Positions 22,930-37,900 of a stretch of 64,000 nucleotides of DNA are shown in pieces. The DNA is taken from contig CM063114.1 of the NCBI GenBank assembly GCA_031841125.1, positions 39,639,574-39,703,573 of the forward strand, read 5' to 3'. Made by a program: the position numbers and the translations under genes. Origin of the DNA: Acanthococcus lagerstroemiae (taxonomy: Eukaryota; Arthropoda; Insecta; Hemiptera; Eriococcidae). The first letter of the stretch is position 1; each line of letters opens with the position of its first letter. Under the pieces are notes generated by a model that saw only the letters and a list, made by a program, of their open reading frames with translations, did no database searches and was not told where the DNA came from.

Positions 22930-25900
22930 TTAGTAACTGTAATTCAAATCGTCCGGTGGTCTAACATAGACTTCCCCGAATTTCAACATGTACTTTCTAA
23001 TGTATTCTTTCGCCTTATGTCTGACGCTAGAATCACACGTTAAATGGGTAGCACTGCGGCAGTGTTTCAGTTCTTTTAGCATCACAGAATGAGTTAGCTG
23101 TAACAATAACAACGTATTTTTAGTACTAAGATATGAAAACGCTAAAATTATTGACACTTGGGGGAAGGTTGGTTACAAATGAAGAGGATATTCTGAAAAG
23201 AACCAGTCATGGAAAGGGAATTTTGCAGAAAGGAAAAACGCTATGAGATGGTTACAGTGAGTAAGCATACGTAATTTTTTCAATTCTCTTTTTTGTAGCC
23301 TGACGTTATTTTAGCGAAAAATCAGTGTTGCCATCGAATCGGACGCGAAAAGACTATGGTTGTTTTCACAATATGCATTCTAATTAATACATGCGAAACC
23401 GAACGTAGTGACTACGAAGGCTTAAAATATCGAATACCACATCGGTTATGTCCAAACCACTGCAATCTTTCTAATTCACTCTGGCACGTTCATATATAAC
23501 TATGATTTTGTAAGTTTCATTTTGAAGTTTCTGGCTTCTAACTTATCAGCTTGTCAGCTGACTGCATGAACTGTCTGCTTGTCCACCTTACCTGCCTTTT
23601 ATCCGGAGGAGGAAATGGAGATCAGGTATTTAGTACTCAGAGAATCATCAAACTGCCTATCGTCCACCTGTATTTCCTCTGTACCCAACTGTCGACCTAT
23701 CTGACTGATGAGATAGCTGAGTCTGTTTCTTTGTCGACTGTCTCATAAGCTGGCTTCCTCACTTATTATCTTTCGGCCTCACTGAATCAGTACCTTTGCT
23801 CAGCAAAGCCTGATAGGTAGCAAGTCTGCTGCTGCAATTTCTCGGATTTTCCAAGTAGACAACCTGCTCAGTGTTTCAGGGTTACTTTTCGGCATCCAGA
23901 GATTAGAAATTTTTTTCAGGTGGCATGCGAGTTCTTAATATTTTACAGGTGCTACATGCATAATGCTCGAAATATAGAAAATTCCAACTTACCTTCCTTG
24001 CCAAATGCTTGAAATCGTCGTGGTTTGTTATCCGAGCGGTCGTACAACTGCTTCGGAAATACGGGTTCAAACAGGTGACAACGAAGTTCGCCATTTTCGA
24101 GAGAAAAGCGTCTTTGCGTTTACGATCCGTAATACTAGACGTATCCGCCGGCACGCTCAATAAATTATTACTACTACTACTGATATTGTTGATACCGCCG
24201 TTGCCGTTAAAACCGCCGACCGCTGCCGCGCTTTCGTCAAACGCCAGCGATTTCCTATGCGCTCTTTTATGTTTTCTTAATTTTTCTTTCAAACTTCGTA
24301 TTCGTTTTTTATTCCGGATACGTTCCTGCTTATCAATCGGCTCGCGAGGCTACAACACAAACACGAACAAATGGTCAGTGACTAGGAATATTGCACCTCC
24401 AATTCTTTCCAAAAGCTTCAAAAATATACTCACACTTATGATATGCTCGGTAATGAGCGGTATAGATGACGGCGGAGGAGAGTTACTAGCAAGCGGTTCT
24501 TCTTCAGGCGCATCTTCAACATTCTGGTTTTCTATGTCTTTAGTAACCGGGCTGTAGTCTTCATTGTCCGAATCTTGGAATTCGCATGACATGGCGGCCA
24601 GATTTTCTTTTATTTCAGCATCCATCTACAATGCAATCACATAGGTTCAATATCAAGAAACACCTCGAGCGTTATTGAAAGCTGTTGAAATTTCAAGAAT
24701 ACTTCAATCGATATACCTAGGGGGAAAGTGTCATTAATACGTCAAAGTATGAGGAAGTATTACTCGATTATTCCAGGAGCGTTCCACAACATTCGCTTCA
24801 TTATTGCTATCTTTGTATCTTCTCAACCATTCCATTCCTTTATACAGGGTTCCTACCCGTCAAAACTATGCATTCCACCTTACATCAGTGTAAGTCAAGT
24901 CGCATAATCTAGAACACCTCGTTTTCTTACCAATCTGGATGTATCCAAGGAGGGGGAGGGGTGACAATTACTGTCACTACTGCAACTACCACGTTCCTGC
25001 AGTTCTTAAATACGCTCTAAAGTTGAACTGTGAATATCTTACAGCTGAGTATGGTTGCGATACCTGAAAATTCGTAGCATTCTACAACTCCCCTTTTCTT
25101 ACTACTTCTAAATACATTCTTACGCGTTGAATTATGAATATCTCACATTTGGGTCGATTGGTTGCGATACCTGACAATTCATAGCGATGTACAACTCCAC
25201 TTTTCTTACAACTCGTCTTTCCAACACACCGTCAAAATAAGTTTCATCGACTACCCTAGGTATCATACGAACTTCTCAATACACGTATACTACTATAACA
25301 TGGTGTCTACCAGTTTTTCAAGTCCTCCAAAGTTTCAAAACTGGTACACTTTTCCGAAATGAAGGTTAAAAGAAAAGGTATAGATGCATTTTCTAATGGA
25401 AGTTCCTGCAAGTCAATCATGAAGAATTGAAAAAATCCCTCAAAATCAGCAAATAACCGTAAATTTCCCACTTTTGTTTTTCAATTTCGGTAAACAACGC
25501 GGCCTGTCACTGATCCAAGATTACTTACATCAAACGAATTCTCGTAAGACCGCTTTTCCGCCGACTCCCGATACCGCCGCTTGTTCAACACTTCCAAGTC
25601 GTCATAATTTCTTCGCCGCTTCCGCTGCACCGGAACTTCTTCCTCCTCTTCCGGTGTAGTCTCTTCCTCACTCGACTCTTCCGGGTCTGTCTGCTCGACT
25701 TCTTCAGTCTGCGGCGGCTCTTCCCACACCGGCGGGTACCACTGCGACACGCGCGTCTTCGTATGATAGTAATACACACGACCTTCGCTATCGCGCGCCG
25801 CTTTCCACTTTGGCGGCAGCTTCAACTTCGTAATGTCGATAGCAGCGGCCGCCGCGGTCGCAAGCGCCGCCGCCTTACACTCGTCCGACGTGTATTCGGA

Positions 25901-28900
25901 CGTGTACTGCTGCTCGTTTTTATCGGCCGCTACCGCCGTATAGAAACTTTCATCGTACTCGGCGTAAGCTCGGGCATCCGAGTACGACGCGGACGACTGC
26001 TCGTTCAGCACCGGACTCTGCGTGTACGAGTACGACGCATTGTCCAGTTTCACTTCTGGTCGCTGCGTGATGGTAGTGGTGATCGGCTCGGCCACGCTCT
26101 GATGCGAGTAGGAAGCTGGCGGCGGCTGCTGCTGCTGTTGCTGCTGATGGTTGGTATTCGAGTACGAGGACATCGGGACCGAATTCTGATAGTACGTTTG
26201 CGGGGAGACGCTGACCTGCGATGGCAACATCGGCGACGGGGTGGTCGACTGCGAGTGCGACGTAGGTGTTTGCGACGGTACGTGCGGTTGCAGCACAATA
26301 TTGGGCGATATGTAGGAGGCCGGCGGCGGGAAGAAACTGTGCGAAGACGCCTGCGTCGACGTGATTGACTGGATGCTCTGCAGAACACTGGACAGCGACG
26401 ATACACTACTATTCATCATGTTTGTATCCGCAGGGTAAGAAGTTGGAGGAACCGGTGGCATGTATTGACCTGAGACAAGGGTAAACGAAATTCAAGTAGA
26501 AAGGTGGAGTAGAAGTACACATTCGTTAAGATGGGTGAGTGGGTATGATGAAATAAAAGGGTGACATAAAGGAGACGAGTAGAATGATTCCAAGAGAAAA
26601 TGACTTCCACGTAGGGAAAACGTAGTAATTATGATGACGAAAGAACGGTGATACCCGAAGCGATGAAAAAGTGGTAGTGAGGGATATGAGAGTGACTGCG
26701 TATCAGAATATGTCAGGGAGAAAGAGAGAAAATAGAGGCATAGGTGGATAGACAGCAGTGATGAGAAGAAAGAGTGCCAGATAATGAATGGGTTTGGGAA
26801 TAGTATGGGAGGGTAGGGACATAGCATCGATTATAATGTCAAAAGGAATCAAACGGAACGGCAGAACGGAAAGGCACAGACGAGGAGAAGATTGTGATTT
26901 TGATTTATTACGTACTAGTTAATATGCATGCACTTTCAAAGTCAATTAAAGTACAGAAGTAGAAATGTAATACATACCAGGCATCATTTGATGCTGCTGC
27001 CCAGCATAATACATGTTTTGACTCTGCTGAAGCCAGAAATTCTTTTCTTCTTCTTCCCATTTTCGTTTCAATAGTTCTTTTTCTTCTCTCTCGCGAGCGA
27101 TTTTCATTTCGAACATTTGACGATGCTCCATCCTCGAAACTCTGCTGATCGAATAGCTGAGTGCAAAAGGAAACGCGAATATTATAGTTAATTACGAAAA
27201 ACAAGGACAATATTCCTGGCAAAATCTCAACCAAATTTATATCCAAAAATCGCCATAGATGTGTCGCACATAAATTTCTGCTTATAGCTCATGAATACCG
27301 GTGCTAATAGGCGGTGGTTATAAAAGCACAAAAGGCACAGGTAGATAATACTCTGATGCCGAAATCCAAAAGAAAAACAATGGCTGATGCTTCCAAATAT
27401 TAGCCTAGAATTGTTGCTTTCCTAGAGATAATCCGCTAGCTCTGTCCCACTAATGTGATAAGCGAATTGCCTATATTCCATTTTCCCACGCCACAGGGCG
27501 CAAATACAGAAGCCCGTTTCTATGTACATAGAAAAATTTAATAAGTCGCGAGAGATTTTAACTCTTGGGTCCTTAATCTTGGCGCCTAGTTCGTCTCTGT
27601 CGGGCACAAATATTAAAGGCATACTAAATATAAGATAAAAACTGGAAAGATTTCGGCTTCTGGATTTACATCTTGGTTCGCCACTCTTTTTCCTCCTGAT
27701 AAAGAGAGGAAGGGTGCCATCTATCTATCTATCTGTCTGTCTGTCACTATGCATGTACGTATATCTGTCTGCCTGCCTAATACTCTAGATCTGGCTTGTG
27801 GAACAGCTGACGATTGCTTATATTGACCATCAATCTATCTGCTGGGACAGTTGTCTGTTTCGCAGGCTGGCTAAATCGCTATCTATCTCTTGGTCGGGCT
27901 GGATTTTGGAGTAACAGATCTAATTCTGTAATTATTGGGATGTTTCAGAGGGCAACGTAAGCAACCTAATCAATGTTTCTGTATGACAAGAGGGAGGGGA
28001 CTAGGTTTCCAGAATATGAAACAGGAAAGAGAACATCAACAATATCCACTGACGTACGACCAAAAATTCAATTTTTCTGACCAAGTCTTTCGTAGAGGGC
28101 AACCTTTCACTGAGGACACTGTGAACTTCAACTATGTTTGCTAGAGGACTGATCTCAAGTAGTGGCCACATCTTTCATAGAAACACAACTTCAGACTAAT
28201 TTTAATGGGCAGCGAATATTGTTTATGAAAAATGAAGAAAGTTATTGTTCAATGATATGGCTTAGTGAGTTCCCACGGGATTCTTTCCATTTTATTTCAC
28301 AGACTGTGGTGCATCCATGTCACACAGTGAAGAAGTTGGAATCAAAACCAAGACTTGCCATTTCACTTCAAGGCAGTAAAATCGCAAGCGTAGGTTTTGA
28401 TTCTAACCTCTTCTAAATGTTCCCGGCTCTCAACGACTAAACAATTCCGCACATAGGATCAGCCTTTCGAACACAACATGTCAATATTCTGACTTCTCGG
28501 ACAAAATCCCATAACACGTGTGGTAAAATGAAACCATAATAATGAACTGGGTTTCGCACTTACCTATCCCTGTAATCAGATTTCCGATGATGGTCTTTAC
28601 TATCAGAATTGCGACTGCCATCAGGCGAGTCTCTTCTCTTCCAGGAATCTTTATATCGGTCGTAGTACAATTTTTCGAAGTCTTTGTCGCGATTGTATCG
28701 ATTTCGGTGGTAGCTGTAACAACGCAGTTGGATTAGTAACTACGCCACTTGAAATCTATACGAGCGAATCGGATAGTGATGAAAATACAAACCTGTCTCT
28801 GATCTTCTCGGCATACAACGGTAGTCTTCGAGGACGAGGTTTGACTATGTTTCGATCTGCTTCACGTTCGTGTTCCTTCATTTGTTGAATACGCTCTTTC

Positions 28901-31900
28901 TTAGGAATCTTATACGCCTCTCTTAACGAAGACCATAAATTCAGAACCTTTTGCGCCATTTCAGACACGGGCGTTTCGTCAGCTGTAGCGATGTCCTCCA
29001 CCGATTCCAGAACTGACTGGGCTGACAATGCTTCGCTGTAACACAGATCATTTTTCTGCACTGTCTGCATACTCGAGTGCAAAATAAAGTGAATCGAGTC
29101 CATCTCATTTACATCACACAACAGCAAAGCAATTTATAAATCCAGGACAGGTAACAACTGATTTGAGAGACCAAATATCCAAAACGAAATTATAGCTCAA
29201 GTGCTGTCACTTCAACACTAAACCGATAGTTTCTCTTCATTTCTCAAACACAAGTTCTAGTTTTATCATGTCCGGGTATCTTAATCCCTTCAAGTAACAA
29301 CTACTATTCAGCAATGACAGAAACCAATTCAATTTCACTAGATTCGCATACCTACTAATCTTCAATACAAAGTTTACTGATTAAAGTATGAGGTCAATTA
29401 CCTTTGTAGCTTCTGATCTACGACAAACGCCCATTGCTCGACCAGCGAGAAAACTTTTGAATCAACTAGGATTGTTTTATTCGTGATAGGTAAAGCCATA
29501 AGTGTTTTCAGTAGCTGTAAAAATGTAAGATCACCATAAAATACCAACAAATATAACGCGCCAAGAAATGGAAAATCACTAGAGAGCAAGTCATAAACTA
29601 TTACCGCTTGCAAACTTGATTCATCAAATAGAAATAAGGCAACCTTTGATTGCCTGAGAATGGGTGATATGCACTTCGAACTCCTTTCCCAACAAAGAGT
29701 TGATTCAGACAGGAAGCTTTACCTGAATTTTCAGTTCATCTTGTTCCGGAGTGCAGTCGACCATCCAACTCCAAATAATGGGCAATCCATGATAGTCGAC
29801 GAACAGTCTTCTACATGCAGAATGTCCTTCTTCGATTAACTGAAGTATCTGCATACGAACTGGTAACTCTTTCGCGTGGACCATCAGTCGATTCAGACTC
29901 AAAGTCTGGTGACGGTTTATCAAACCGACTTGACTAATCTCATCAAGCGCCGTTTCCAACTGCGCAAAAGTAATTTACAATGAAGAGATTGCCGAGAATG
30001 GCTTCAAGCATATTCACTGATATTCGTTTTGAGAAATGGAAAGCTCGTCTTACGTCCAGATATTGATCCCGCGGTTGTTGTTTCTTCTTCTTTCGGTCTT
30101 TTCGTCTCTCGTCATCCGTTTGTTTACTCGTATCAGGATTCTCACCGATCCAGCCGGAACATGAAGGGGTTTCACAGTAACAGCGCTGGGCTTGTTTTCT
30201 AAAAAGAATTAAGCTCGTAGAAAATAATTCACACCACAATTGAATGTCATATTCAGAAATTATAGAGCAAACTGAACATCGATACAACATAATAAAAGGG
30301 ATTTTATATTATAGAAAAGGTCTCTCGCCGTTTTATTCAACTAATATGATAATTACCCATATCTCTGTAGTTGGTAGTCGAAAGTGATTTCCTCTCCAGC
30401 TCGTATTTCACGTTTGCTAAAGAATCCTATTCTGAGTTCACCTTGTACAGTCCACTGAAATATTAAACGATGCACCATTACAACCAAATTATTCGCACCA
30501 ATAGCTCAGCCAGAGGTATTCAATCAATTACCAACCTTCTGAGTTTCGGCGTTTGGTTCGCAGCTGTGGTTAATGAACCGCGAGCAGTTGCCTTTTATTG
30601 TAGCATCTATGATACAGTCTGACTTGAGGGACATGAAATAAAAATGCGGAATTTTCTTATGAGCGTACTCCATTGCTCTTCTCTCGAATTCATCCGAGTC
30701 GATAACCTCTCCAACGTATTCCATAATGAATGTACCACTGAAAACGGAGAATTGCTTCAGTACAGTACAAGGCCACAGATGTATATATTCGCTTTAAGCA
30801 ATCAACTCGTATTCTCACCTGGGAATATCTTCTAGTACTTTGAGACCGTTGCCTTTTTTATTCGTTTTGAACACCTCGCATTTGGCATATTCTCGTTTTT
30901 GAAAACGTTTATTGGTACAGCGGTCACCCAACGTACATCTAGAGCAACTGAAAGCAAAAACGAACCGAAAATGTAACCAAACGGAACTAATACATTTTCA
31001 CTAATACTACTGAAAACAAAGCGGTGCTGTGTTGAAGTAATTCAAGTAGGAGGGGGGGGGAAGGGTTAAAACTGAAAATCAAGAGATAGAAAGGGGAGGG
31101 GATAAATTAAGACTTAAGTAAACTTTACTTTGATTTCTATGTGGAGGAATTTTCGCAATAAAGCAGAAATAAAAGGAAAAAGTTCTAGCTGTTGTAAGTT
31201 TGCCAATAAATGCCTCGATTTCTGCAGTTTTTCTCCTGCATTCCCCTACTGAGGAAGATTCGGTCAATGGACAAGTGTAAAAAAGAGCCGTACTATATTA
31301 CTCTTCTGCCTCCCACACCCTATGGTTAAGTCTTCTCTGGAGTAACGTCACATTGAAGGCCTTACAGACCTGATGCCGGAGCAACAGAGAGGGTGTTTCC
31401 CTATGATTGGCCACTCCAAAAGATATTGCCAACTCAGCAGATTGAAGGGGCAATGCAATTTTCAATTTCAACCCACACTGACGATACACATCTAAATTCA
31501 AATGATGAAGGATAACAGGAAGGCATCACCACATTTTCGAAACCATACAGCATTAAAACTGTTTACACAGAAATACTGCTTGTGGGATGAATCGAATGAA
31601 TGATTAGAATTTCAATTTCAAACTGCATTGACCTCTGGGCATCTGGATTCGAACATGAAAACGTAATTGGAGGATACTTAACTGGCTAATACCTCCAGCA
31701 AATGAGTAAATTACGATTTGTACAGATAATAGGATGCCTACATATCAAGAAATAGAAAGGATAAATCGAGTGTCTCATGCACACTTGACCTAAGTGACAA
31801 AAACCATTTTTTTCAGGAGAGCGATTTGAAAATTATAAATAACGTTGTGTTATATACGTGGCTCAAATGGGTTACGCCATCTAGCGGGCTAAAAAAGGAA

Positions 31901-34900
31901 GTAATTCGTCATTTGCGAGTGTAACCCGATAGATGGCATCGAGATTTATAAGAATATGTATTCAACTCATTTTTTGTCAAAATGTCACTTAGGTCAAGTG
32001 TGCATGCTACTCGAAATGCTTTAATTTTCAAGTAGCTTGAAACTTCATTTCATTCCATAGCATTAAAATACCTCACGTGGACATACTGTCTATGCTATAA
32101 ATTGAAGGGGCCATATAGATCTGAATTCTAATTCACGAGTTATCTGTTACTACACGTTTGGACGTCAACAACAGAGAAGATTGTAAATAGACGATGGTTT
32201 TGCTGCAGAATACAAAACGTTAGTAGACATTTTGTCAGAATTGCAAATGGGGGGGGGGGCAGTGTAGAGTTTCAACATTTGATAACAACGTTTTTGGATT
32301 GTGTAACATTTAGGTGCTCAGCAGTATTATAGCCTCACACAACGATTTACTTTAAAACTGTTCCTTCAAGTTTGTGTAATGAGTAATGCCCCACTGCTAT
32401 CGCCAAAAACTATTCTCAAACAAACGCTTTTACAAAATCTCTGTATAAATAGACAAGATTTATTAATTTTTTCACAAATTGCTCATCTTTAAACCTAGTG
32501 TAAGGTGATCATATTGGGTATACAGAAGAGAGATCTTATGACTGACGGAGATATGCTGCGGAACTAGGACTTTTTTTCAGACGCAAGTGTGAAGGCCAAA
32601 TTTAGAGAATACAAAAGTTAAAACTCAATTTTTAGGGGTGGGTATAAGAGCTGTGCAAACCAAATAAATCGGGATACCCGTTATGATTACTGTTAAGTGA
32701 TGTACGTTATAATTACTGCAAACTCGGATACTGGTATGTCATGGATATTAAAAAATCAACGAAAATAACAGTTGATAACCCCTTAAATAATAGCTAATTT
32801 CGGACAAATGACGAGTTATTTCATTACAGTTTTATGCTGACCTCTTGGATATCAATTATAAGTTATGCTACGGGTCAGATTATGGAAATAATTTCGTCAT
32901 TTACACTATACAGTTTTGGTCATAGCTACGTTTCACAGCTCTGGTGGGTAGAAAGTCAACACAAATTTTCCACCATCGCGGATTTTCTCATCACGACCCA
33001 ATCCCAAACAGTGGTTCGGCAAGAGTAACAATCAAGCAAAACCACATCTCATAAGCATCTCTATCATACATTTCAATAATCTCAGAGGACAATCAGAAAC
33101 ATTCTCACCATTCAATTAACAGAAGTCGATTTAAACAGTCTTCACCGCAACCGCTTTCACCTTTGATAATTTCTTCTTTAGTGAGAACACAGTCGCAAAT
33201 CATACGCTCGGCGTCTTTGCTGAAACTCCTGCAAACAAAAACACGAACCAAAATTTTAAACTCGATTAACTGGCAAGTCAGTTGTGAGAATTCCATCTCC
33301 TTCCTGTTGTAATACCGATCATGTCATTGCTGAGTGATCCAATTACTACAAATACTCTCACTCGTTATCAAATAATGTAAACTGACGACTAACCTCTCGG
33401 TAAAATATTCGTTCTCTAAAATATGTCGAAACGGAGGTCTATCGCCCACTTCGATGGAGATCTTGGCCGAGACGTTCTCTCCATTTGGCATCGACGGCTG
33501 ACTATTTTCACTTTTCGCCACCACCTCGTTGACTGTCTTCTCTTCATTTCTTATTGTCGCCAATAAACGCTCTTCTTCGAGTTTGTCGTTGTAATCGGGT
33601 TTCGACTTCAGGCGGTTACTCCGTCGTCGTTTGTCAGTCTTCGGCTCTTTTTTCTCGTCCTTTTCAATTTTCTCCTCCTTTTCGACTTTCTCCTCCGAGG
33701 GCTTCAAATCGGCGCTGCTCTTTCTTCTCTGTTTACTAGCCAACTCCTTTTTATTAGCTGGCGCTTTTTTCGTAGGCTTTTCGTTACTTTTCTTCGGTTT
33801 CGAATCGGACCTTCGGTTATTTTTGGCAGCATTTGTGGTTTTCTGATTTGTTTTCCCCGTCTTCGCTTCGAGGATGTTCGCGCCTGACTTCGAGCAGTCT
33901 TCTACTTTCTCGAGGTTCACACCCGGCTTAGAACTGTCGTATTCCTCGACGTTCGCATCCGGCTCCTGATATCTTTCAAGTTTTTCAGCACTTGCATTTT
34001 GCGTAAATTGTGCTTCGACATTGGCAGCTAGTTTGAAACCGTTGTCAGGTTCCTCCAAGTCTATATCCGGCTTGGAACAGTCTTCAGGTTTCTCAAAGTA
34101 CACATCTGGCTCGGATTGGTTATCCCGTTCCTCGACGTTCACAGCCGGCTGTGAATGGCATTCAAGTTCCGAGGCATTCACGTTCAGTTTAGAATCGTCA
34201 ACAGGTTCCTCGATATTACAATCCGACTTGAAATGGTTTTTGTTCTCGGACTGCGTAGGCCAAATCTCGATGTTCTTGGCCTCATCCAGGTGCACTGAAG
34301 CGCTCAAAGCAACTTCCATATTCGGTTCGCATTTTCCGGTATTAGCTAACCGCGAGCATTCTTCTTCCTCAGACTGACTTGTAGACCTGGAGGGCTCATC
34401 AGTTTCTACACAAATGTGGTCACAAGGCATGGCCATAGCGGCCATCTCTTCCACAGGAGGTTCGTACTTGACCACCTCATCGCAACAGTTTTCCGACTGA
34501 TTTTCTTCCACCTTAACCATCCCGCTGGATAGATGATCGCTCTCCACGCTAACGGTAGACTTCTTGTCATCCAGTTCAGACTGTTTACTTTCATCCGATG
34601 CACCTGGCCATTCGTCTGTAAACAAATAAAACAAATTCCGTTAAAGATTAGGCTAGTATGGCAAGGGCCCTAACAATAATGGCAATTCAAGAAATTGAGT
34701 AAGGAAGCTGCAGTTGGATCAGCGAAAACTAGCAGAAGAGACAAAAGAATTTTGATTACGTTTTGGTAACTGGAAGCATTCAAAATCCGTTTTCCCGCCC
34801 ATCAGTTTTCGCCGGTAAAATTATGAACGGTCACTCATAAGTACAGAATACATTTCTGAGTTTCATTGGAAAATCGATAATCGTAAGCGAAAAGAGTGTT

Positions 34901-37900
34901 ATGGGCTGTAAGACAGGAGATAGAAAAACTATCCATTGATAAAGAGGATTTTCTCCGCTGGTACGAGATGAAACAAATACCTCTATCCTTCAGCAATACC
35001 AACGGAAGCAGCTATTTCGTTGTGCGAAATCAAGATTAAGTTATGATATGCACTGCAAACGCAAAGCGGGATTGCATGGGTAGAACTCAGATAGGACAAA
35101 AAAAAAATCACAATTTTATGGATATTTTCTCAATATCAACTAAGCCAAGACTTCTTGAAGTTGACCACGTTCAGAAACTGGAACCGTGTGGCTTTGAGTT
35201 CTACCAACCCTGTCAAGATTTTTCATACTTGTAAAAATTTCGAATTAATCAAGTGTCGTGTTTGGCTAGTGATGAGCATAATCTAGGCCCCGAAGATCCT
35301 TTAGATTATTGGGAACGCCATTTTGGGTTAATTTGAGGTCACCTACATAAGTTTCTAGGTGACCTCGGTCATTTACAAGATTACAGGGATGAGTATGTTT
35401 AGCGATTCGGGCTCCTACAGATGACATTGTTGGAGGAAAGAAAAGACTACTCAAGATTATGGATATTAATGCACGTGGAAGCTACATTAGCGCTCCTATC
35501 GGGTTCGAAAAATAAGCGGTCTTGAACTTGATATGATGCTGATAAAACGATGGGGATATTAAAGGTGACCGACAATTTGTTTGAAGACGCGATCCCAGTC
35601 GGACTTAAGACTGATTATCTTTCAAGTAATCTAGTCCACTGCTCTGATCCCAGCAATCCAAAATCAGCGATGTAGCCACCAACAAAGGAGGTCCATCACT
35701 TCAACTAGACATTATTATGTTGTTTTTTTAAAATCTTTTACCAATTCTCAAGTTTATGCTCTCGTTGCTTGCCAATTCTGATATCGTGTATTTAAATAGT
35801 CTGACATTGCTTTATCACCATTGCATAAACTGAGGAGCAAAGACAGGGATACTGAAACACACAGATTTGAATACGCTATTTAGAAACTTGGCATCGTGGG
35901 CGATAATGTCTTCTAAAATGACTTTACAATTGAGGAGCCTGCTTCTAAAGTGACCTAATTGCAAAATTTTAGTTTTCAGAAAAACAAACAAAACACTTTA
36001 CAAGTAAAACAGTGAAGTAGGTAACGGATTTTTTAAAGGTAGGTATCAATAAGTTCAACCTTCAAGAAAAATTTGTCGTTTTTGTTTTTGCAAAGTATGC
36101 TCCTAGCGCGACAAAACAGCGGGTTGAAAACAAAAACTCATGAAATCACAATTTTGCAGTTAGGTCGCTTTGGAAGTGGGCTCCTCAATTGAAAACCTAA
36201 CTGTAAAGAAACTAGAATTCCAGCAGGCCCACTTTCCGACAATGATTCTTTCAACTCTGACTTGTATTCTGAACGAATCATACATTGATCGAACACCTAT
36301 TGTAGCAAAGGGGATGGAAATTTTGGGAAACTTACGAAATACTATTTCTGAACAGCTAAGATGATAGCTTAGTGTCCATTTCGGAGTGTGAGTGAACTCG
36401 GTAATATTCCATTTGTAGGGTGTGCCAATTCTGTGGACTGCAATGACCAGGGACATAACAATGACAAATTGACAGAAAAGTACAAAATCCTACACATAGA
36501 AAACAACACTAGAAAAAGGAAATCAAACGAACAACTAGAAATAATACAGGAAAACAACACAAAACAACCTAATAAACACAACAACTAACTTCCAAAGCGA
36601 GAACTTATTTCTACTAATAACATAACACCCACGGATTTTACAGACTGCACCATCACAGACAACCAATAGGAGCACATGAATAAACAAGTTCACCATATGG
36701 TACTACTCTCGACTATGACTACAGGACCACAAGAGACAAGTCTCGTTTAAGGTATTCCACTGATGATGGCATAACAGCCGAAAGCGTTCTGGAATACAGA
36801 AGAAGAAAAAGTGAATTGACACACCCTACACAGGGAAATTTGCAGGTCTGTCTTCTACTGCGGTCAAACTGGGCTAACATGCACGTTGGTTAAAACTACC
36901 GGAAATTGTTAACACATCAAGGGCCAAGCTATTTTTTAGTGTAGTGTTCAGCACAGTGACATATAACCCACCGGCAGATGACAATGAAATTTTGTAAAAT
37001 AGCTGTAGCAGGGGTTATCGGCAATGAGGGGTGGCTAGAACTAGGTATGTGAGGTCCCGGATGTATGCTCAACCCTTTTTGATAGGAGATAGGTACTCCG
37101 CTAGGTAAGGCTTTTGTGAGCCCACGGCTGTCACCTACTGGTAGGGGACGATTTTATAATGCGGGATCGCATTCTATCGGTGAAGAGGTACGACTTTTGT
37201 AACACGCTTTCTTCGCCAGGTAGCGCAAATGCACCAGTTTATGAACTGAAGAGTGGCAGTCCACATGTTAATCACCCATTTGTAGGTACCAGTGTATAAG
37301 ACCTTAAATTTATGATTACGATGATGATACAGGGGAAAAAAGAAAAACGAAGAGCGAATGAGAGAGAATGGGAGTATACCAGCAGTTGGCCATGTAAAAG
37401 CAAGAACGAATCAGAACAATTCAAAAGCTATAATTTGTAATTCAGAGGAATGAATGAATCGTTCAGTTATTACTGACTTCAAGATAGAATGAAACTTCAC
37501 CGCCTTCTAGTATTATTAGACATAACGAAACAAAATGAAGAAATGAAAACTAAATTTTTAAAATTTTGTTATACAAGAAAACCTTAAATCGTTTTTTGTC
37601 AGGACCGTTTAGTCAATGACATAACAAAAGAATGAATCCAATAATAAAAAAATTATGCAATGGAATTTCGTCAATGCCAAACGACATAATCATTAATGCC
37701 AGATTATGCTAAGCAACATGACAAAAAGGAAGACAATATGATACAATAATTTTGCCAACACATAAAACCAAGAAAAAACAGAATGACAAAACTCTAAAGA
37801 TAAAATCGTTTTTTGCCAGGACTGTTTTGTCAATGACATAACAAAAGAATGAATCTAATGACAAAAAAGTTATGTTATGACACTTTGTAAACGATTAAAT

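Noticed and set aside
24009..24557. 182-codon plus-strand open frame
   Set aside because: Antisense to SETD2 exons 14 and 15. The composition is a mirror of the real frame, with no domain.
25763..26406. Long Arg-rich open frames on both strands over the SETD2 WW exon
   Set aside because: They are shadow frames of a GC-rich real coding exon. The minus-strand SETD2 frame explains the composition and is homologous.
33554..34377. Plus-strand Ser/Phe-rich frames
   Set aside because: Antisense shadows of SETD2 exon 2.
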